64,000 bases of DNA from Rhodanobacteraceae bacterium ZG21-1 (GTDB lineage: Bacteria > Pseudomonadota > Gammaproteobacteria > Xanthomonadales > Rhodanobacteraceae). Numbering within the stretch: position 1 is the first letter of the stretch; every line of letters starts with the position of its first letter. A program made the translations under genes and the position numbers. The stretch lies in NCBI GenBank assembly GCA_021390615.1, contig JAJEJU010000024.1:1612001-1676000 (forward strand), read 5' to 3'. This document shows positions 8,121 to 18,940 of this stretch, piece after piece. The notes beneath the pieces were generated by a model. That model was not told the DNA's origin, searched no databases, and saw only the letters and a program-made list of their open reading frames with translations.

Positions 8121-9884
8121 ATGGACAGAAAGTACGCACCCCGCGCGGCATCTTCGTTGCCGCGTCTCGCCTTCGCACTGACCCTGGCGCTGAGCGGCAT
8201 GCCGGCCTGGGCAGCCGCGCCAAGCATCGCCGGGATCCGGCCCGACGCCGAACAATTCGCCCGCTGGACCGGCAAATTCAAGGCCTGCGGCGAGTTCTTC
8301 CACGAAGACGAAGGCCTGCTGTTGAACGACTACGTGAGCGTCTTCAGCGAAGAGATCCGGCAGGACCTCGCCCGCCAGACCGGCCAGCCCGAGCTGAGCA
8401 GCGACGAAGCGGACCAGGTGCCCGGCGGCAAGGCCTATATGGACAGCCTGGGCAAGCTGATCGAGCAGGTCCAAAAGCCGGTGCTGCAGCAGGCTGACAG
8501 CACGCCCGCGCAGTGCCAGGCCATGCTGAAGGCCTTCGTCGCTTATTACCAACCTTACAAGGATCGCGTGACGGCGCCGCTGCGCGCGAAGCAGGAAGCC
8601 GAGGAGCGTGCGCAGGCGCCTTATCGGAACGCCCTGGCCGCCTTCGAGGCCGCCCTGGGCAAGATCGATGAAGACCAGACCGATGAAGATCGGCCGGAGG
8701 CGCCGCGACGCGCCAGCGACGTCGACGCGGCCCGCCGCCTGCTGGCGACCAGCCAGCCGCTGCAGGCCGTCCTGCCGCAATCGGACAGCTTGCTGTGCGA
8801 CGCCCCCGCATACACCGACCCGAACGGCCTGCGCTTCTTGCTGACCGAAGTCCGGCCGAAGCAGCCGCAGGCCTGCGCGATCAAGGAGGCATTCAAGAGC
8901 GCGGTGTACAAGCGACGCTACGACAACGCCGCCGTGCTGGCCGGACACGCCGAGCCGGCCGAGCTGCCCGACATGGCCGCCGCCCTGCTGGGCAGCGCGG
9001 AAAACGATCCCTCGGTGAACGCCGATGCGGCCACCGTCGACTACGACGCGCTGGCCCTGCCCGTGCTCGACAAATTGCTGGCCGCCGGCCTGCATGGCGA
9101 CGCATCGTCAGACGACCAGCCTTTGCTCGAAAAGGCCGTCGAGGGCAAGGAACCACGGATGGTCAGCGCACTGATCGCGCACGGCGCCGATCCGAACCTG
9201 ATCGTGCACAGCAGCGAATCCCCGCTGCTGTTCAGCGCGATCGAGGGCAGCAACTCCGCGACCTTTGCAGCCCTGCTCAAGGCGCCGGGCATTCGCTTGA
9301 ATGTCGCCGACCACAGCGGCGACAGCCTGCTCGGTACTGCCATCGCCTACAACCAGACCGAGATGGCCACGATGCTCTTCGCGGCTGGCGTCAAGCTGCC
9401 GGCCAGCACACCGGACAAGCTGCCGGCCCTGGTCAGGGCCAACAGCGCGGCGATGGTGAAGCTGCTGCTGGCCCACGGCGACAACGCGCGCTGGCGCGAC
9501 GACGACGGCAATACCTTGCTGGTCTACGTGATCTACAACCACGAACTCAAGGAGGTCATTCCGCTGCTGCTGCACGCCGGACTGCCGCTGAACGCGAAGA
9601 ACCGCTACGGCGCCACCGCGCTCAACTACGCCGACAAGGACAGCAGCCTCGGCTTCCTCGCCGAGCAGCGGCAACTCCTGCTCAGCCTCGGCGCGCAGCC
9701 CGGCAAGGACGACCTGCGGCTCACCTTGACCTATGGCGAACAGCAGGTCGCCGCCGGCCATGCCTATCGCATCCGCCTCGCCAACGGCCGCGTCATCGAA
9801 GGCAAGACGGACGTGCTCGGCAAGACCAGCTGGGTACCCGACGGCCAGAAGTTCGATGTCGACCAGGCCGAACCGTCACTTTGA
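8121..9884 (+). CDS. Exported ankyrin-repeat protein
   Basis: 587 residues. A signal peptide runs to about residue 33 (hydrophobic 'LAFALTLALSGMPAWA' followed by A-A). The middle 250 residues are charged and unassigned, with paired cysteines ('KACGEFF', 'LLCDAPAY', 'QACAIKEAF'). From about residue 330 there are roughly five ankyrin-like repeats ('EPRMVSALIAHGADPNLI', 'QTEMATMLFAAGVKL', 'NSAAMVKLLLAHGD', 'ELKEVIPLLLHAGLPL'). The last 60 residues hold 'AYRIRLANGRVIEGKTDVLG', a pattern also seen in small C-terminal domains of type VI secretion VgrG and effector proteins. The start MDRKY is chosen for the signal peptide. Function is unknown; it is likely periplasmic and protein-binding. No secretion genes are nearby. 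Confidence 0.75.
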   Translation: MDRKYAPRAASSLPRLAFALTLALSGMPAWAAAPSIAGIRPDAEQFARWTGKFKACGEFFHEDEGLLLNDYVSVFSEEIRQDLARQTGQPELSSDEADQVPGGKAYMDSLGKLIEQVQKPVLQQADSTPAQCQAMLKAFVAYYQPYKDRVTAPLRAKQEAEERAQAPYRNALAAFEAALGKIDEDQTDEDRPEAPRRASDVDAARRLLATSQPLQAVLPQSDSLLCDAPAYTDPNGLRFLLTEVRPKQPQACAIKEAFKSAVYKRRYDNAAVLAGHAEPAELPDMAAALLGSAENDPSVNADAATVDYDALALPVLDKLLAAGLHGDASSDDQPLLEKAVEGKEPRMVSALIAHGADPNLIVHSSESPLLFSAIEGSNSATFAALLKAPGIRLNVADHSGDSLLGTAIAYNQTEMATMLFAAGVKLPASTPDKLPALVRANSAAMVKLLLAHGDNARWRDDDGNTLLVYVIYNHELKEVIPLLLHAGLPLNAKNRYGATALNYADKDSSLGFLAEQRQLLLSLGAQPGKDDLRLTLTYGEQQVAAGHAYRIRLANGRVIEGKTDVLGKTSWVPDGQKFDVDQAEPSL

Positions 9885-9978
9885 GCCGTGCACCGATGCC
9901 AAAAATAGTCATGGCAGCCGGTCGAAGCCGCCGGCATGCGCCTGCCCCGCTTGCTGCAGGCCTTGAAGGAGCGACGCC

Positions 9979-10365
9979 ATGAAGCTGACCGAGCTGGAAC
10001 AGGTGGTCGAGCGACTGGACCGAGCGTTCAACGAGCACGACCTGGAAGCCGTGCTCGGCTTTTACGAAGACCACGCGGTCGTCGTCACCGAACCTGGGAG
10101 CACGGCCCGTGGCCGTGCGGAGCTGCGCGCTTTCTTCGAGCACGCGATGAACTCCGGCGCGTCGGCCCGGCAGCTCAAGACGCATATCCTCGAAGCCGAC
10201 GGCGTGGCGCTCTTTCTGTCGCGCTGGGTGCTCGATTACACGGACCCCGACGGAGAAGCCTGCTCGAGAGCATTCGTCGCCACGACCGTCTTCCGCAAAC
10301 AGCCGGACGGCGGCTGGAAAGCACTCATCGACAACGCCTTCGGACCGTTGGTGCTCGGGGCCTGA
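9979..10365 (+). CDS. SnoaL/DUF4440-like (NTF2-fold) protein
   Basis: 128 residues with the NTF2-like pattern: an N-terminal helix pair 'ERLDRAFNEHDLEAVLGFY', then 'DHAVVVTEPGSTARGRAELRAFFEH', and a C-terminal strand set ending 'GGWKALIDNAFGP'. Such proteins bind or isomerise small molecules, and many have no assigned role; nothing here indicates the ligand. A strong AAGGAGC site precedes the ATG. It stands 94 bases after the ankyrin gene and could be co-transcribed. Convergent with the next gene. Confidence 0.75.
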   Translation: MKLTELEQVVERLDRAFNEHDLEAVLGFYEDHAVVVTEPGSTARGRAELRAFFEHAMNSGASARQLKTHILEADGVALFLSRWVLDYTDPDGEACSRAFVATTVFRKQPDGGWKALIDNAFGPLVLGA

Positions 10366-10475
10366 ATCCCGACCGCCCGGTGCTCACCTGCGACGGGCGG
10401 CATATGAGACGCATGCCTGGCTTGCCCGTCTCGAACGAGCGACTGCTGCACGGCTCAGGTCCCGCACTTGGACGC

Positions 10476-10892
10476 TTATCGACTGCCCGGAGCGCCCAGA
10501 TCGGGAACCACATCGATATCCAGAGAGGCGCCGATGCTCGCCAGCGACTTGATCAAGTTCGCAGGCACGTAGAAACCGCGCGGCGAATCTGACGGAGAGT
10601 AATAAGCGACCATTTCTGCCCAATATTTGACATCGGGACTCTGCTGCACCTGATGCACGACCCGCTCGAATGAAGCCACCAGATCCGACAGTCTGTCCTC
10701 TGGAGCAGCGTCGTCGAACGACATGAGCTCGGACCTCCAATACGAGGCTTGAGCGCCTGTGGCGACGCCCGAAGGACCCAGATGAGTTCGCTCGACCACA
10801 TCACCTTTCAGGCCATACGAAAGGCAGGCACGTCGAAACTCCACCGGATCGAGGCTCGGACCTTCAGCGGCCACGTAGACGCTGAATCTCAT
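10476..10892 (-). CDS. Small uncharacterised protein (possibly DUF4279-like)
   Basis: 138 residues, no signal peptide or membrane segment. The opening 'MRFSVYVAA' followed by 'LDPVEFRRACLSYGLKGDVVE', a Trp-Arg strand ('ASYWRSEL') and a helix 'RLSDLVASFERVVHQV' resemble the DUF4279 pattern found in some immunity-type proteins. The match is by eye and weak. AAGGA lies seven bases before the ATG. No toxin gene sits beside it, so an immunity role cannot be argued from context. Confidence 0.55.
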   Translation of the reverse strand: MRFSVYVAAEGPSLDPVEFRRACLSYGLKGDVVERTHLGPSGVATGAQASYWRSELMSFDDAAPEDRLSDLVASFERVVHQVQQSPDVKYWAEMVAYYSPSDSPRGFYVPANLIKSLASIGASLDIDVVPDLGAPGSR

Positions 10893-11127
10893 CTTGGTTT
10901 CCTTCCGTCATGGATGGCCTTCCGTACGAGCCTGCAGGCATGGCCTAGCCATCGCCGACACCTTTCTCGATGCAGGCCGCATCTTCATCTTGGCGGATGT
11001 TTATCCATGCAGCCGACACGCCTGCGCTGCAGGCCGCCACGATCGTTGGCGGCGCGCAGCGCAGACCACATCAGCGACGGGCTCTGACCCAGGACTTCCC
11101 GGCACGATCGCGCGCCTGCCGCTAACC

Positions 11128-12773
11128 TCAACCAGCCAGCGCCCCGTCGACGATCTTCTGCGCCTCGTCGAGGATGGCCTGCAGGTGCGCCTTGTCCTTG
11201 AAGCTTTCGGCGTAGATCTTGTAGATGTCTTCGGTGCCCGAAGGGCGCGCGGCGAACCAGCCGGTGGCGGCGATCACTTTGATGCCGCCGATCGCCGCGT
11301 CGTTGCCGGGGGCACGGTCGATCACCTGCTCGATCTTTTCGCCGGCCAGCTCGGTGCTGTTCACCTGCTTTGCGCTCAGCTTGGACAGGCGCGCCTTCTG
11401 CGCCGCGTCGGCGGGCGCGTCCACGCGGTCGGCGAACGGCTGACCCAGGTCGTCGGCCAGCGCCTTGAAGTACTCGCCGGGGTCCTTGCCGCTGCGCGCG
11501 GTGATCTCCGCCGACAGCAGCGCCGGCACCAGGCCGTCCTTGTCGGTGGTCCACACGCTGCCGTCCAGGCGCAGCAGCGAAGCGCCCGCGCTCTCTTCGC
11601 CACCGAAGCCTAGCGAGCCGTCGAACAGGCCCTCGGCGAACCACTTGAAGCCCACCGGCACTTCGTAGAGACGGCGCCCCAGACGCTTGGCCACCCGGTC
11701 GATCAGCGCGGTGCTGACCACGGTCTTGCCCACTGCGGCGTCCTTGCTCCACTGCGGCCGGTGCCGATACAGATAGTCGACCAGCACCGAAAGATAATTG
11801 TTCGGCAGCATCAGCCCGCTGCTGCGCGCGACCACGCCGTGACGGTCGTGGTCGGTATCGCAGGCGAAGGCCACGTCGTACTGGTCCTTCAGGCCGATCA
11901 GCCGCTGCATCGCGTAGGACGAAGACGGGTCCATGCGGATCTTGCCGTCCCAGTCCACCGTCATGAAGCGGAAGGTCGGATCGACCACATCGCTGACCAC
12001 GGTGAGGTCCAGCTTGTAGCGCTCGGCGATCGGCCCCCAGTAGTTCACCCCGGCGCCGCCCAGCGGGTCCACCGCCATGTGCACGCCGGCGCTGCGGATC
12101 GCCTCGAAGTCGACCATGTTGGCCAGATCGGCGACGTAGGCATGCAGATAATCGTGGTGATGCGTGGTCGAGGCCCCCTTGGCCTGCGCGAACGGCACGC
12201 GCTTGACGCCTTTCAGGCCCGCTTCGAGCAGGTGGTTGGCGCGATCCTGGATCCAGCGGGTGATGTCGGTATCGGCCGGGCCGCCATTGGTCGGGTTGTA
12301 CTTGAAGCCGCCGTTGTCCGGCGGGTTGTGCGAGGGCGTGATGACGATGCCGTCGGCCAGGCCGGTCTTGCGCCCGCGGTTGTGCACCAGGATGGCGTGC
12401 GACACCGCCGGGGTCGGGGTGAACTCGCCGCCCTTGGAAATCATGGTGGTCACGTCGTTCGCCGCCAGCACTTCCAGCGCGCTCTCGAACGCCGGCTGCG
12501 ACAGCGCGTGGGTGTCGATGCCGATGTACAGCGGGCCGTCGATAGCCTTGCTCTTGCGGTAGTCGCAGATCGCCTGGCTGATCGCCAGCACGTGCCATTC
12601 GTTGAAGCTGCGCTCGAGCGAGGAGCCGCGATGGCCGGAGGTGCCGAAGGCCACCCGCTGCGCCGCCACCGACGGGTCCGGACGCAGCTCGGCGTAAGCG
12701 TCCTCGAGCTTCTTCAGGTCGACCAGGATGGATGCCGGCGCCGGCTTGCCGGCCAGCGGACTGACGCGCTCGC

Positions 12774-12777
<4 letters not shown>
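11128..12777 (-). CDS. pgm: Phosphoglucomutase (alpha-D-glucose phosphate-specific)
   Basis: 549 residues of the alpha-D-phosphohexomutase family, the length of E. coli Pgm (about 546). Key motifs are 'FGTSGHRG' near residue 45, the phosphoserine loop '[11 protein letters not shown]' near residue 145, the metal-binding 'CDTDHDRHG' near residue 305 and the C-terminal phosphate-binding '[15 protein letters not shown]'. It interconverts glucose-1-phosphate and glucose-6-phosphate, supplying UDP-glucose precursor for NdvB or receiving glucose-1-phosphate from the GH94 enzyme. Its ATG overlaps the pgi stop (ATGA), so it is the last gene of a coupled operon. Confidence 0.95.
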
Positions 12778-14447
<1,670 letters not shown>

Positions 14448-14495
14448 CGTCTTACGGATCCTTGCGATGAATGGACTGGGGCATAGGGAATGCGA

Positions 14496-15221
14496 TCAGG
14501 CCGGCTGGGCCAGGGCCGCGGTGGCCGGCGCGAAAAAGGCGAGGTCCTTGTCGCGCAGCTCGGCGATGGCGTCGACGGTGCGATCCGGCGCGGGGTTCGG
14601 CGGGGTCTGCGCGGCGTCCGCCGCGTAGTGGCCCTGGCGCACGAACACCGTGGTCAGGATGTCGCCCCAGGCCAGCTTCATGCGCGCCAGCACCTGCGGC
14701 TTGTCGTCGACCATCACGTAGCGCGCGGCCGGAAAGCGCCGCTGCACCGCGCTCAGCATCAGCTCCTTGTGCACGCTGATCAGCACGCGGCCCTCGACCG
14801 CCTCCCACAGGCCGGAACGCTGCACCTTGCGCGGCTGGAACACGATGTCGCCGTCGGACAGGATCGCCACCGGCCCCAGCGTGCGCAGGTGCGCCACGGT
14901 ATCCAGCGCCTGCGGGAAGAAGCGCGCGGCGAACGGATACTCGAGCAGGAAGGCGGACATCCGCAGCAGCTCGGGATCGTCGCCCAGCCCGGTGCGCAGC
15001 TGCTGCAGCGCGCCCAGGTAGTCGGCATAGCCCAGCTCGTCGCGCAGGCGATCGTAGATGGCGCGGTAGCGCACGCGCTCGGCGGCGCCGAAGGCCTGCT
15101 CCAGATGCGCATCGAGATCGGCGCCGAAGCGGTCGTTGTCGAGCAAGGTGTTGTCCACGTCGAGCAGGAACACCAGCGGCTCCAGCGGCGGGATCGATGC
15201 CGGCAGTTCGTTCGCGCTCAT
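14496..15221 (-). CDS. HAD-superfamily hydrolase (putative phosphatase)
   Basis: 241 residues with the HAD motifs in order: motif I '[13 protein letters not shown]' (nucleophile and acid/base Asp near residues 21-23), motif II 'AILSDGD' near residue 120, a motif III Lys and motif IV '[11 protein letters not shown]'. It probably removes phosphate from a small metabolite; the substrate is unknown. A role in sugar-phosphate housekeeping is suggested only by its place: its ATG overlaps the zwf stop by four bases and pgi follows. 6-Phosphogluconolactonase, expected between Zwf and Gnd, is absent from the window, but this protein is not of that fold. Confidence 0.82.
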   Translation of the reverse strand: MSANELPASIPPLEPLVFLLDVDNTLLDNDRFGADLDAHLEQAFGAAERVRYRAIYDRLRDELGYADYLGALQQLRTGLGDDPELLRMSAFLLEYPFAARFFPQALDTVAHLRTLGPVAILSDGDIVFQPRKVQRSGLWEAVEGRVLISVHKELMLSAVQRRFPAARYVMVDDKPQVLARMKLAWGDILTTVFVRQGHYAADAAQTPPNPAPDRTVDAIAELRDKDLAFFAPATAALAQPA

Positions 15222-16606
15222 GCCTGCACCGCCTCCGGCTGCGGGTTGTGCCAGCCCTCGCCGCTGCTGACCACGCCGTCGGCGGCGGCCGGCCCCCAGC
15301 TGCCCGGCTCGTATTCGTGGATGGGTTCGGCGTTGCCCAGCGCCGGATCGATCACCGCCCAGGCTGCTTCGACCGCTTCGTCATTGGTGAACAGCGCCGA
15401 GTCGCCGTGCAGGGCGTCGCCGAGCAGGCGCTGGTACGGCGACTTCTCGCGCTGCGGACGATGTCGCGCGATCAGCTCCACCGCCTCGCCGCGCATCTGG
15501 TCGCCCGGCTGCTTGACCCGCGCGCCGGTGGAGATCACCACTTCCGGGCTGAGCCGGAAGCGGAAGTAGTTCGACTGCCGCGGCTCGACCGCGTCGAACA
15601 CCGCCAGCGGCGGCGGCTTCAGTTCCACCATCACCTCGGTAGTGGTCACCGGCAGGCACTTGCCCGCGCGGATGTAAAACGGCACGCCGGCCCAGCGCCA
15701 GGTGTCGATATGCAGGCACAGCGCGGCATAGGTCTCCACCTGCGAATCCTTGGCCACGCCCGGCTCGTCGCGGTAGCCGCGGAACTGTCCGCGCACCACC
15801 TGCTTGGGGTCCAGCGGGCGCATGGCGCGGAACAGCCGCAGCTTCTCGGCGCGCATCGATTCCGGGTCGTGGCCGATCGGCGCGTCCATCGCCAGCAGCG
15901 CGATCACCTGCAGCAGATGATTCTGCACCACATCGCGCAGCGCGCCGGCCTCGTCGTAGAAGGCGCCGCGCCCCTGCACGCCGAAGCTCTCGGCCATGGT
16001 GATCTGCACGCTGTGCACGTAGTTGCGGTTCCACACCGGCTCGAGGAAGGTGTTGGCGAAGCGGAAATACTGCAGGTTCTGCACCGCCTCCTTGCCCAGG
16101 TAATGGTCGATGCGGAAGATCGCGTTCTCCGGGAACACCTCGTGCAAGGTGGCGTTGAGCGCCTGCGCCGACGGCAGGTCGTGCCCGAACGGCTTCTCGA
16201 TCACCACCCGCGCCTGGTCGGCGCAGCCGGACTTGGCCAGCCCCTGCACCACGGTCGGGAACAGGCTGGGCGGGATCGCCAGGTAGTGCAGCGGGCGCTT
16301 GCTCTCGCCCAAGGCCTGCTTCAGGCGCTGATAAGTGGCCGCATCGGCGTAGTCGCCATCGATGTACTGCAGGCGCTCGGCCAGCTTGGCGAAGGCGGCC
16401 TCGTCGACGCCGCCGTGCTTGTCGATGCTGTCGCGCGCTCTTTCCTTCAGCTGCTCCACGCTCCAGCCGGCCTTGGCCACACCGATGATCGGCATGTCGA
16501 GTTCGCCGCCGGCGGTCAGCGCCTGCAGCGCGGGGAAGATCTGCTTATAGGCCAGGTCGCCGGTGGCGCCGAAGAACACAAAGGCATCCGAACTGGGTAT
16601 CGCCAT
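15218..16606 (-). CDS. zwf: Glucose-6-phosphate 1-dehydrogenase
   Basis: 462 residues with the NADP-binding loop '[16 protein letters not shown]' at the N-terminus, '[10 protein letters not shown]', the active-site signature '[14 protein letters not shown]' near residue 170 and '[11 protein letters not shown]'. It oxidises glucose-6-phosphate to 6-phosphogluconolactone. The start MAIPSSD is chosen because GGATGGAG lies just upstream and the protein then begins at the usual distance from the Rossmann loop; the ORF itself extends 34 residues further without support. First gene of the operon. Upstream is a perfect 8-bp inverted repeat (16716-16738) that may be its operator. Confidence 0.96.
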   Translation of the reverse strand: MAIPSSDAFVFFGATGDLAYKQIFPALQALTAGGELDMPIIGVAKAGWSVEQLKERARDSIDKHGGVDEAAFAKLAERLQYIDGDYADAATYQRLKQALGESKRPLHYLAIPPSLFPTVVQGLAKSGCADQARVVIEKPFGHDLPSAQALNATLHEVFPENAIFRIDHYLGKEAVQNLQYFRFANTFLEPVWNRNYVHSVQITMAESFGVQGRGAFYDEAGALRDVVQNHLLQVIALLAMDAPIGHDPESMRAEKLRLFRAMRPLDPKQVVRGQFRGYRDEPGVAKDSQVETYAALCLHIDTWRWAGVPFYIRAGKCLPVTTTEVMVELKPPPLAVFDAVEPRQSNYFRFRLSPEVVISTGARVKQPGDQMRGEAVELIARHRPQREKSPYQRLLGDALHGDSALFTNDEAVEAAWAVIDPALGNAEPIHEYEPGSWGPAAADGVVSSGEGWHNPQPEAVQA

Positions 16607-16715
16607 CTGGCTCCATCCGCTTTGTTGTTGTTGGAGAAGCGCGGCCGTGGGGCAGCCGCGCGCGACCGTCGGGGCAGCGCAGGCCGCACAAGCTCGCGGC
16701 ACCGGCACCGCCCGC

Positions 16716-16738
16716 TGACAGACCCGGCGAGTCTGTCA
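16716..16738. promoter_or_regulatory. Candidate operator upstream of zwf
   Basis: Perfect 8-bp inverted repeat TGACAGAC-N7-GTCTGTCA, 110 bases upstream of the zwf start. The size and symmetry suit a dimeric repressor site. It does not match the HexR consensus that controls zwf in pseudomonads. No regulator gene lies next to it. Confidence 0.4.
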
Positions 16739-16828
16739 TGCTCGTCGCCAACACGCGACCCCATAAGCATGACCGGCCGCTCGTTAAGCCGGAGGCATGA
16801 AACCCTGGGGACAATCTGACGGCGCTTT

Positions 16829-16845
16829 CATGCTCGGCAAGCATG
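16829..16845. repeat. Inverted repeat CATGCT-N5-AGCATG
   Basis: Perfect 6-bp inverted repeat with a 5-base spacer, midway between zwf and the small peptide gene. It could be a second regulatory site; its short length makes chance possible. Confidence 0.25.
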
Positions 16846-17017
16846 GGCAAACCCGCCGTCGCCCGCCGTATCGCCATGCACCCGTCCGCGGCCAGGTCGG
16901 CAGCGGAACTCCCGGCATTGGCCGATCCCACCCCGCTTCCCGCCTGCCGCCGCTCATGCCGGTTGCCCGGACCCGGCTGGCGGAAGCGTGAAGCATCTTC
17001 CAGAGCGGCATGGAGAT

Positions 17018-17028
17018 TGTGCTAGCTT
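17018..17028 (+). promoter_or_regulatory. Possible extended -10 element for the peptide gene
   Basis: The sequence TGTGCTAGCTT ends in TGC-TAGCTT, an extended -10-like element about 42 bases before the peptide start codon. No good -35 hexamer is seen, as is common for extended -10 promoters. Confidence 0.3.
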
Positions 17029-17069
17029 GGCTAGGCCGCATCAGGCGGCTCATTCAATGGAGTGCTCCC

Positions 17070-17237
17070 ATGAAACAGCAAGACGTTGTTATCCATGACG
17101 AGAGTGTGAGTGAAAGAAATCCTTTCGGTGTGCAGCTGGAAGAACCGATGCAGCATCAGATGGCGATCGGAAAATATGCACCGAAGCCCTTCCGGCCCGG
17201 CGACAACGGCGGCTACGGCATACCGACCATTCCGTAA
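17070..17237 (+). CDS. Small peptide, putative RiPP precursor
   Basis: 55 residues. The first ~33 are acidic to neutral ('MKQQDVVIHDESVSERN', 'VQLEEPMQHQ') and look leader-like. The C-terminal ~20 are basic and rich in Pro and Gly ('APKPFRPGDNGGYGIPTIP') and look core-like. There is no cysteine, so no thioether or disulfide. GGAGT lies seven bases before the ATG. An intrinsic terminator follows, then an asparagine-synthetase-like gene: a highly expressed precursor followed by an enzyme made by readthrough is a common RiPP arrangement. If cleavage preceded Ala, Asp would be residue 9, the geometry of a nine-residue lasso ring. However, the usual Thr at -2 and a McjB-type protease are missing. 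The call rests on context. Confidence 0.55.
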   Translation: MKQQDVVIHDESVSERNPFGVQLEEPMQHQMAIGKYAPKPFRPGDNGGYGIPTIP

Positions 17238-17281
17238 GCGCCAGGAGCTTCGGCAATCCTGACCGGTTGCGAATCATCCGA

Positions 17282-17308
17282 GCCGCCTCCTCCCGGAGGC
17301 GGCTTTTT
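17282..17308 (+). terminator. Intrinsic terminator between peptide and enzyme genes
   Basis: Perfect 9-bp stem GCCGCCTCC / GGAGGCGGC with a TCCC loop, followed at once by TTTTT (17304-17308). It lies 44 bases after the peptide stop and 19 bases before the enzyme start. Partial readthrough would give much peptide and little enzyme. Confidence 0.85.
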
Positions 17309-17326
17309 CATGCACGGAGCCCGATC

Positions 17327-18892
17327 ATGCTCAAGGCCGAGATCGCGTTAGCCGACCTCCGCATCGACCCCGCATGCGAGGGCGGTGCGATCGTCTGGGC
17401 GGACAGCCGGATCACGCCCTATCCGCACCGCCTGCTCGAGACCCTGCTGGTGCGCACGCCAGGCCAGTGGTTCATGGTGACGCGCGAGCGCCAGGCGGCG
17501 ACGGCAGCCAGCGTCGCGATCAGCGTGCGGGACGTCGGCGCCGAAGAATTCAACCAGCTTTATCGGGCATGCCTGCTGTGGCCGCTCGACTATGTGCTGA
17601 TCGAGGCGGCCCAGGCGGGTTGCCGCCTGCGCGTGCGTGCCGGGGTGTTCGGTTCCGTGCCGGTCTATGCGCGCGCCTTCGACGACCGCCTCAGGCTTTC
17701 CTGGGACCCGGACGACCTGCTCGTCGGCTCCCTGGCGCTGGATGTGGAAATGGCCAGTCACCGGCTCGCCCTGCACTCGGTCTATTCGGCGCGACAGCTT
17801 TGCGTCGGCATCACCTTGCTCACCGAACGCGCCTCGCTGCATGTGGAGCCAGGCAAGCTCCGCTACAGCTACCCAGCGCCTGCGGAAGACACCGTGCCGG
17901 CACCGCTGCCGCCCGGCCGGGACGCCCTGGCGATGTTCGACGAGCAGCTGCGGCATGCCGTGTCGGCGCGACCGCTGACCGCCGGCCGGATCGCGGCCGA
18001 ACTGAGCGGGGGCATGGATTCGGCCACGGTGGCCTGCGCCCTGGCCGCGGCACACAGCGGCGTCGCCAGCCTGGGCACCTTGCTGGACGGTGATGCCCGC
18101 CAGGCACAGGTCCAGCGTCGCTGGCTGATCGCGGACACGCTCGGCCTGCGCGACTGCACCGTCGACATCGCCGCGTATCCGCCTCGCGTCGATATGGAGC
18201 CGCTGCCGGGACAGCCCGCGCGGTTCTACTGGGAGTACTACCTGGAAGCCTCCACTGCCCTGTGGAACTTGGCACGCGGGCAAGGATGCGATGTGCTGTT
18301 CACCGGGATCGGCGGCGACGAGCTGTTTCCGAGTTATCTCGACGAAGCCCACGAGGACAGCGAGCAGGCGCTGGAAGCGGCCTACCGGCGCTGCGCCGAG
18401 CAGCTGCTGACACCGCGCGCGTGGAGCGCCTCGCACAGCCAGCGCCTGTTCGATGCCCCGGCCAGCCCGGTGCCGATGACCGCCTTGCTGGCGCACGCCT
18501 GCCGCGCGCCGGACATGCTTCGCGGCGGGCTGTGGCCGATCAATCCGCTGAGCAACCCCGGGCTCGCCGACTTCTGCCATCGGCTGCCGCGCGAACATCG
18601 CCGGCAGCGGGCGGTGATGAAGCAATACCTGCAGGCGCGCCTGAGCAACGACGTGTTTTCGCGCAGCTACGTCAAGGAGAGCTTCGCCTACCTGCTGCCC
18701 CAGCAGGTGGCTGCGCACAGCCGCACGCTCGCCGCGCAACTGCGCGAGTGCGCCCTGGCCGATCTCGGCGTGGTGAGGCACCAGGCCGCGCTGGAACTGC
18801 TCGAACAGGTGGCTACCACGCAGGCCGAGACGCCTATGGCGGTGCTGGCGGCCTTCCTGTGGCTGGAGCGGCTCGCGCGACGGGTAGCCTGA
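17327..18892 (+). CDS. Asparagine-synthetase-like amide/macrolactam-forming enzyme without glutaminase site
   Basis: 521 residues. The C-terminal half is an asparagine-synthetase ATP-pyrophosphatase domain: PP-loop 'ELSGGMDSATVA' (residues 225-236) and 'TGIGGDELFPSY' from residue 326. The N-terminal half resembles the degenerate N-domain of lasso-peptide cyclases. It starts MLKAEIA, with no Cys2, so it cannot use glutamine in the AsnB way. Family members of this type adenylate a carboxylate and join it to an amine (lasso cyclase McjC, beta-lactam synthetase). The substrate is plausibly the 55-residue peptide upstream. GGAG precedes the ATG. A second, genuine AsnB exists at 44533-46215, so this copy is not needed for asparagine. 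No B-protein or transporter is adjacent. Confidence 0.8.
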   Translation: MLKAEIALADLRIDPACEGGAIVWADSRITPYPHRLLETLLVRTPGQWFMVTRERQAATAASVAISVRDVGAEEFNQLYRACLLWPLDYVLIEAAQAGCRLRVRAGVFGSVPVYARAFDDRLRLSWDPDDLLVGSLALDVEMASHRLALHSVYSARQLCVGITLLTERASLHVEPGKLRYSYPAPAEDTVPAPLPPGRDALAMFDEQLRHAVSARPLTAGRIAAELSGGMDSATVACALAAAHSGVASLGTLLDGDARQAQVQRRWLIADTLGLRDCTVDIAAYPPRVDMEPLPGQPARFYWEYYLEASTALWNLARGQGCDVLFTGIGGDELFPSYLDEAHEDSEQALEAAYRRCAEQLLTPRAWSASHSQRLFDAPASPVPMTALLAHACRAPDMLRGGLWPINPLSNPGLADFCHRLPREHRRQRAVMKQYLQARLSNDVFSRSYVKESFAYLLPQQVAAHSRTLAAQLRECALADLGVVRHQAALELLEQVATTQAETPMAVLAAFLWLERLARRVA

Positions 18893-18940
18893 GCAGGTCT
18901 CGCGCACCGGCGTAGGCGAAACCCTTCGTGGTGAAGGCCT

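Larger units (their letters stand above)
16607..17069. promoter_or_regulatory. Divergent intergenic region between zwf and the small peptide gene
   Basis: 463 bases without a convincing gene; the ORFs inside it have no recognisable protein character. It must hold the zwf promoter (minus) and the peptide-gene promoter (plus). Two inverted repeats stand out: 16716-16738 and 16829-16845. Confidence 0.5.

Noticed and set aside
10893-11127. Possible gene in the 235-base gap before pgm's 3' end
   Set aside because: The plus-strand ORF there has no protein-like composition or start signal and overlaps the N-terminus of the 138-residue gene.
14496-15221. 6-phosphogluconolactonase in the zwf operon
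   Set aside because: The protein has HAD motifs I-IV, not the Pgl/SOL fold.
17070-18892. Firm call of a lasso-peptide cluster
   Set aside because: There is no McjB/B1-B2 gene, no transporter, and no Thr at the -2 position of any sensible core.
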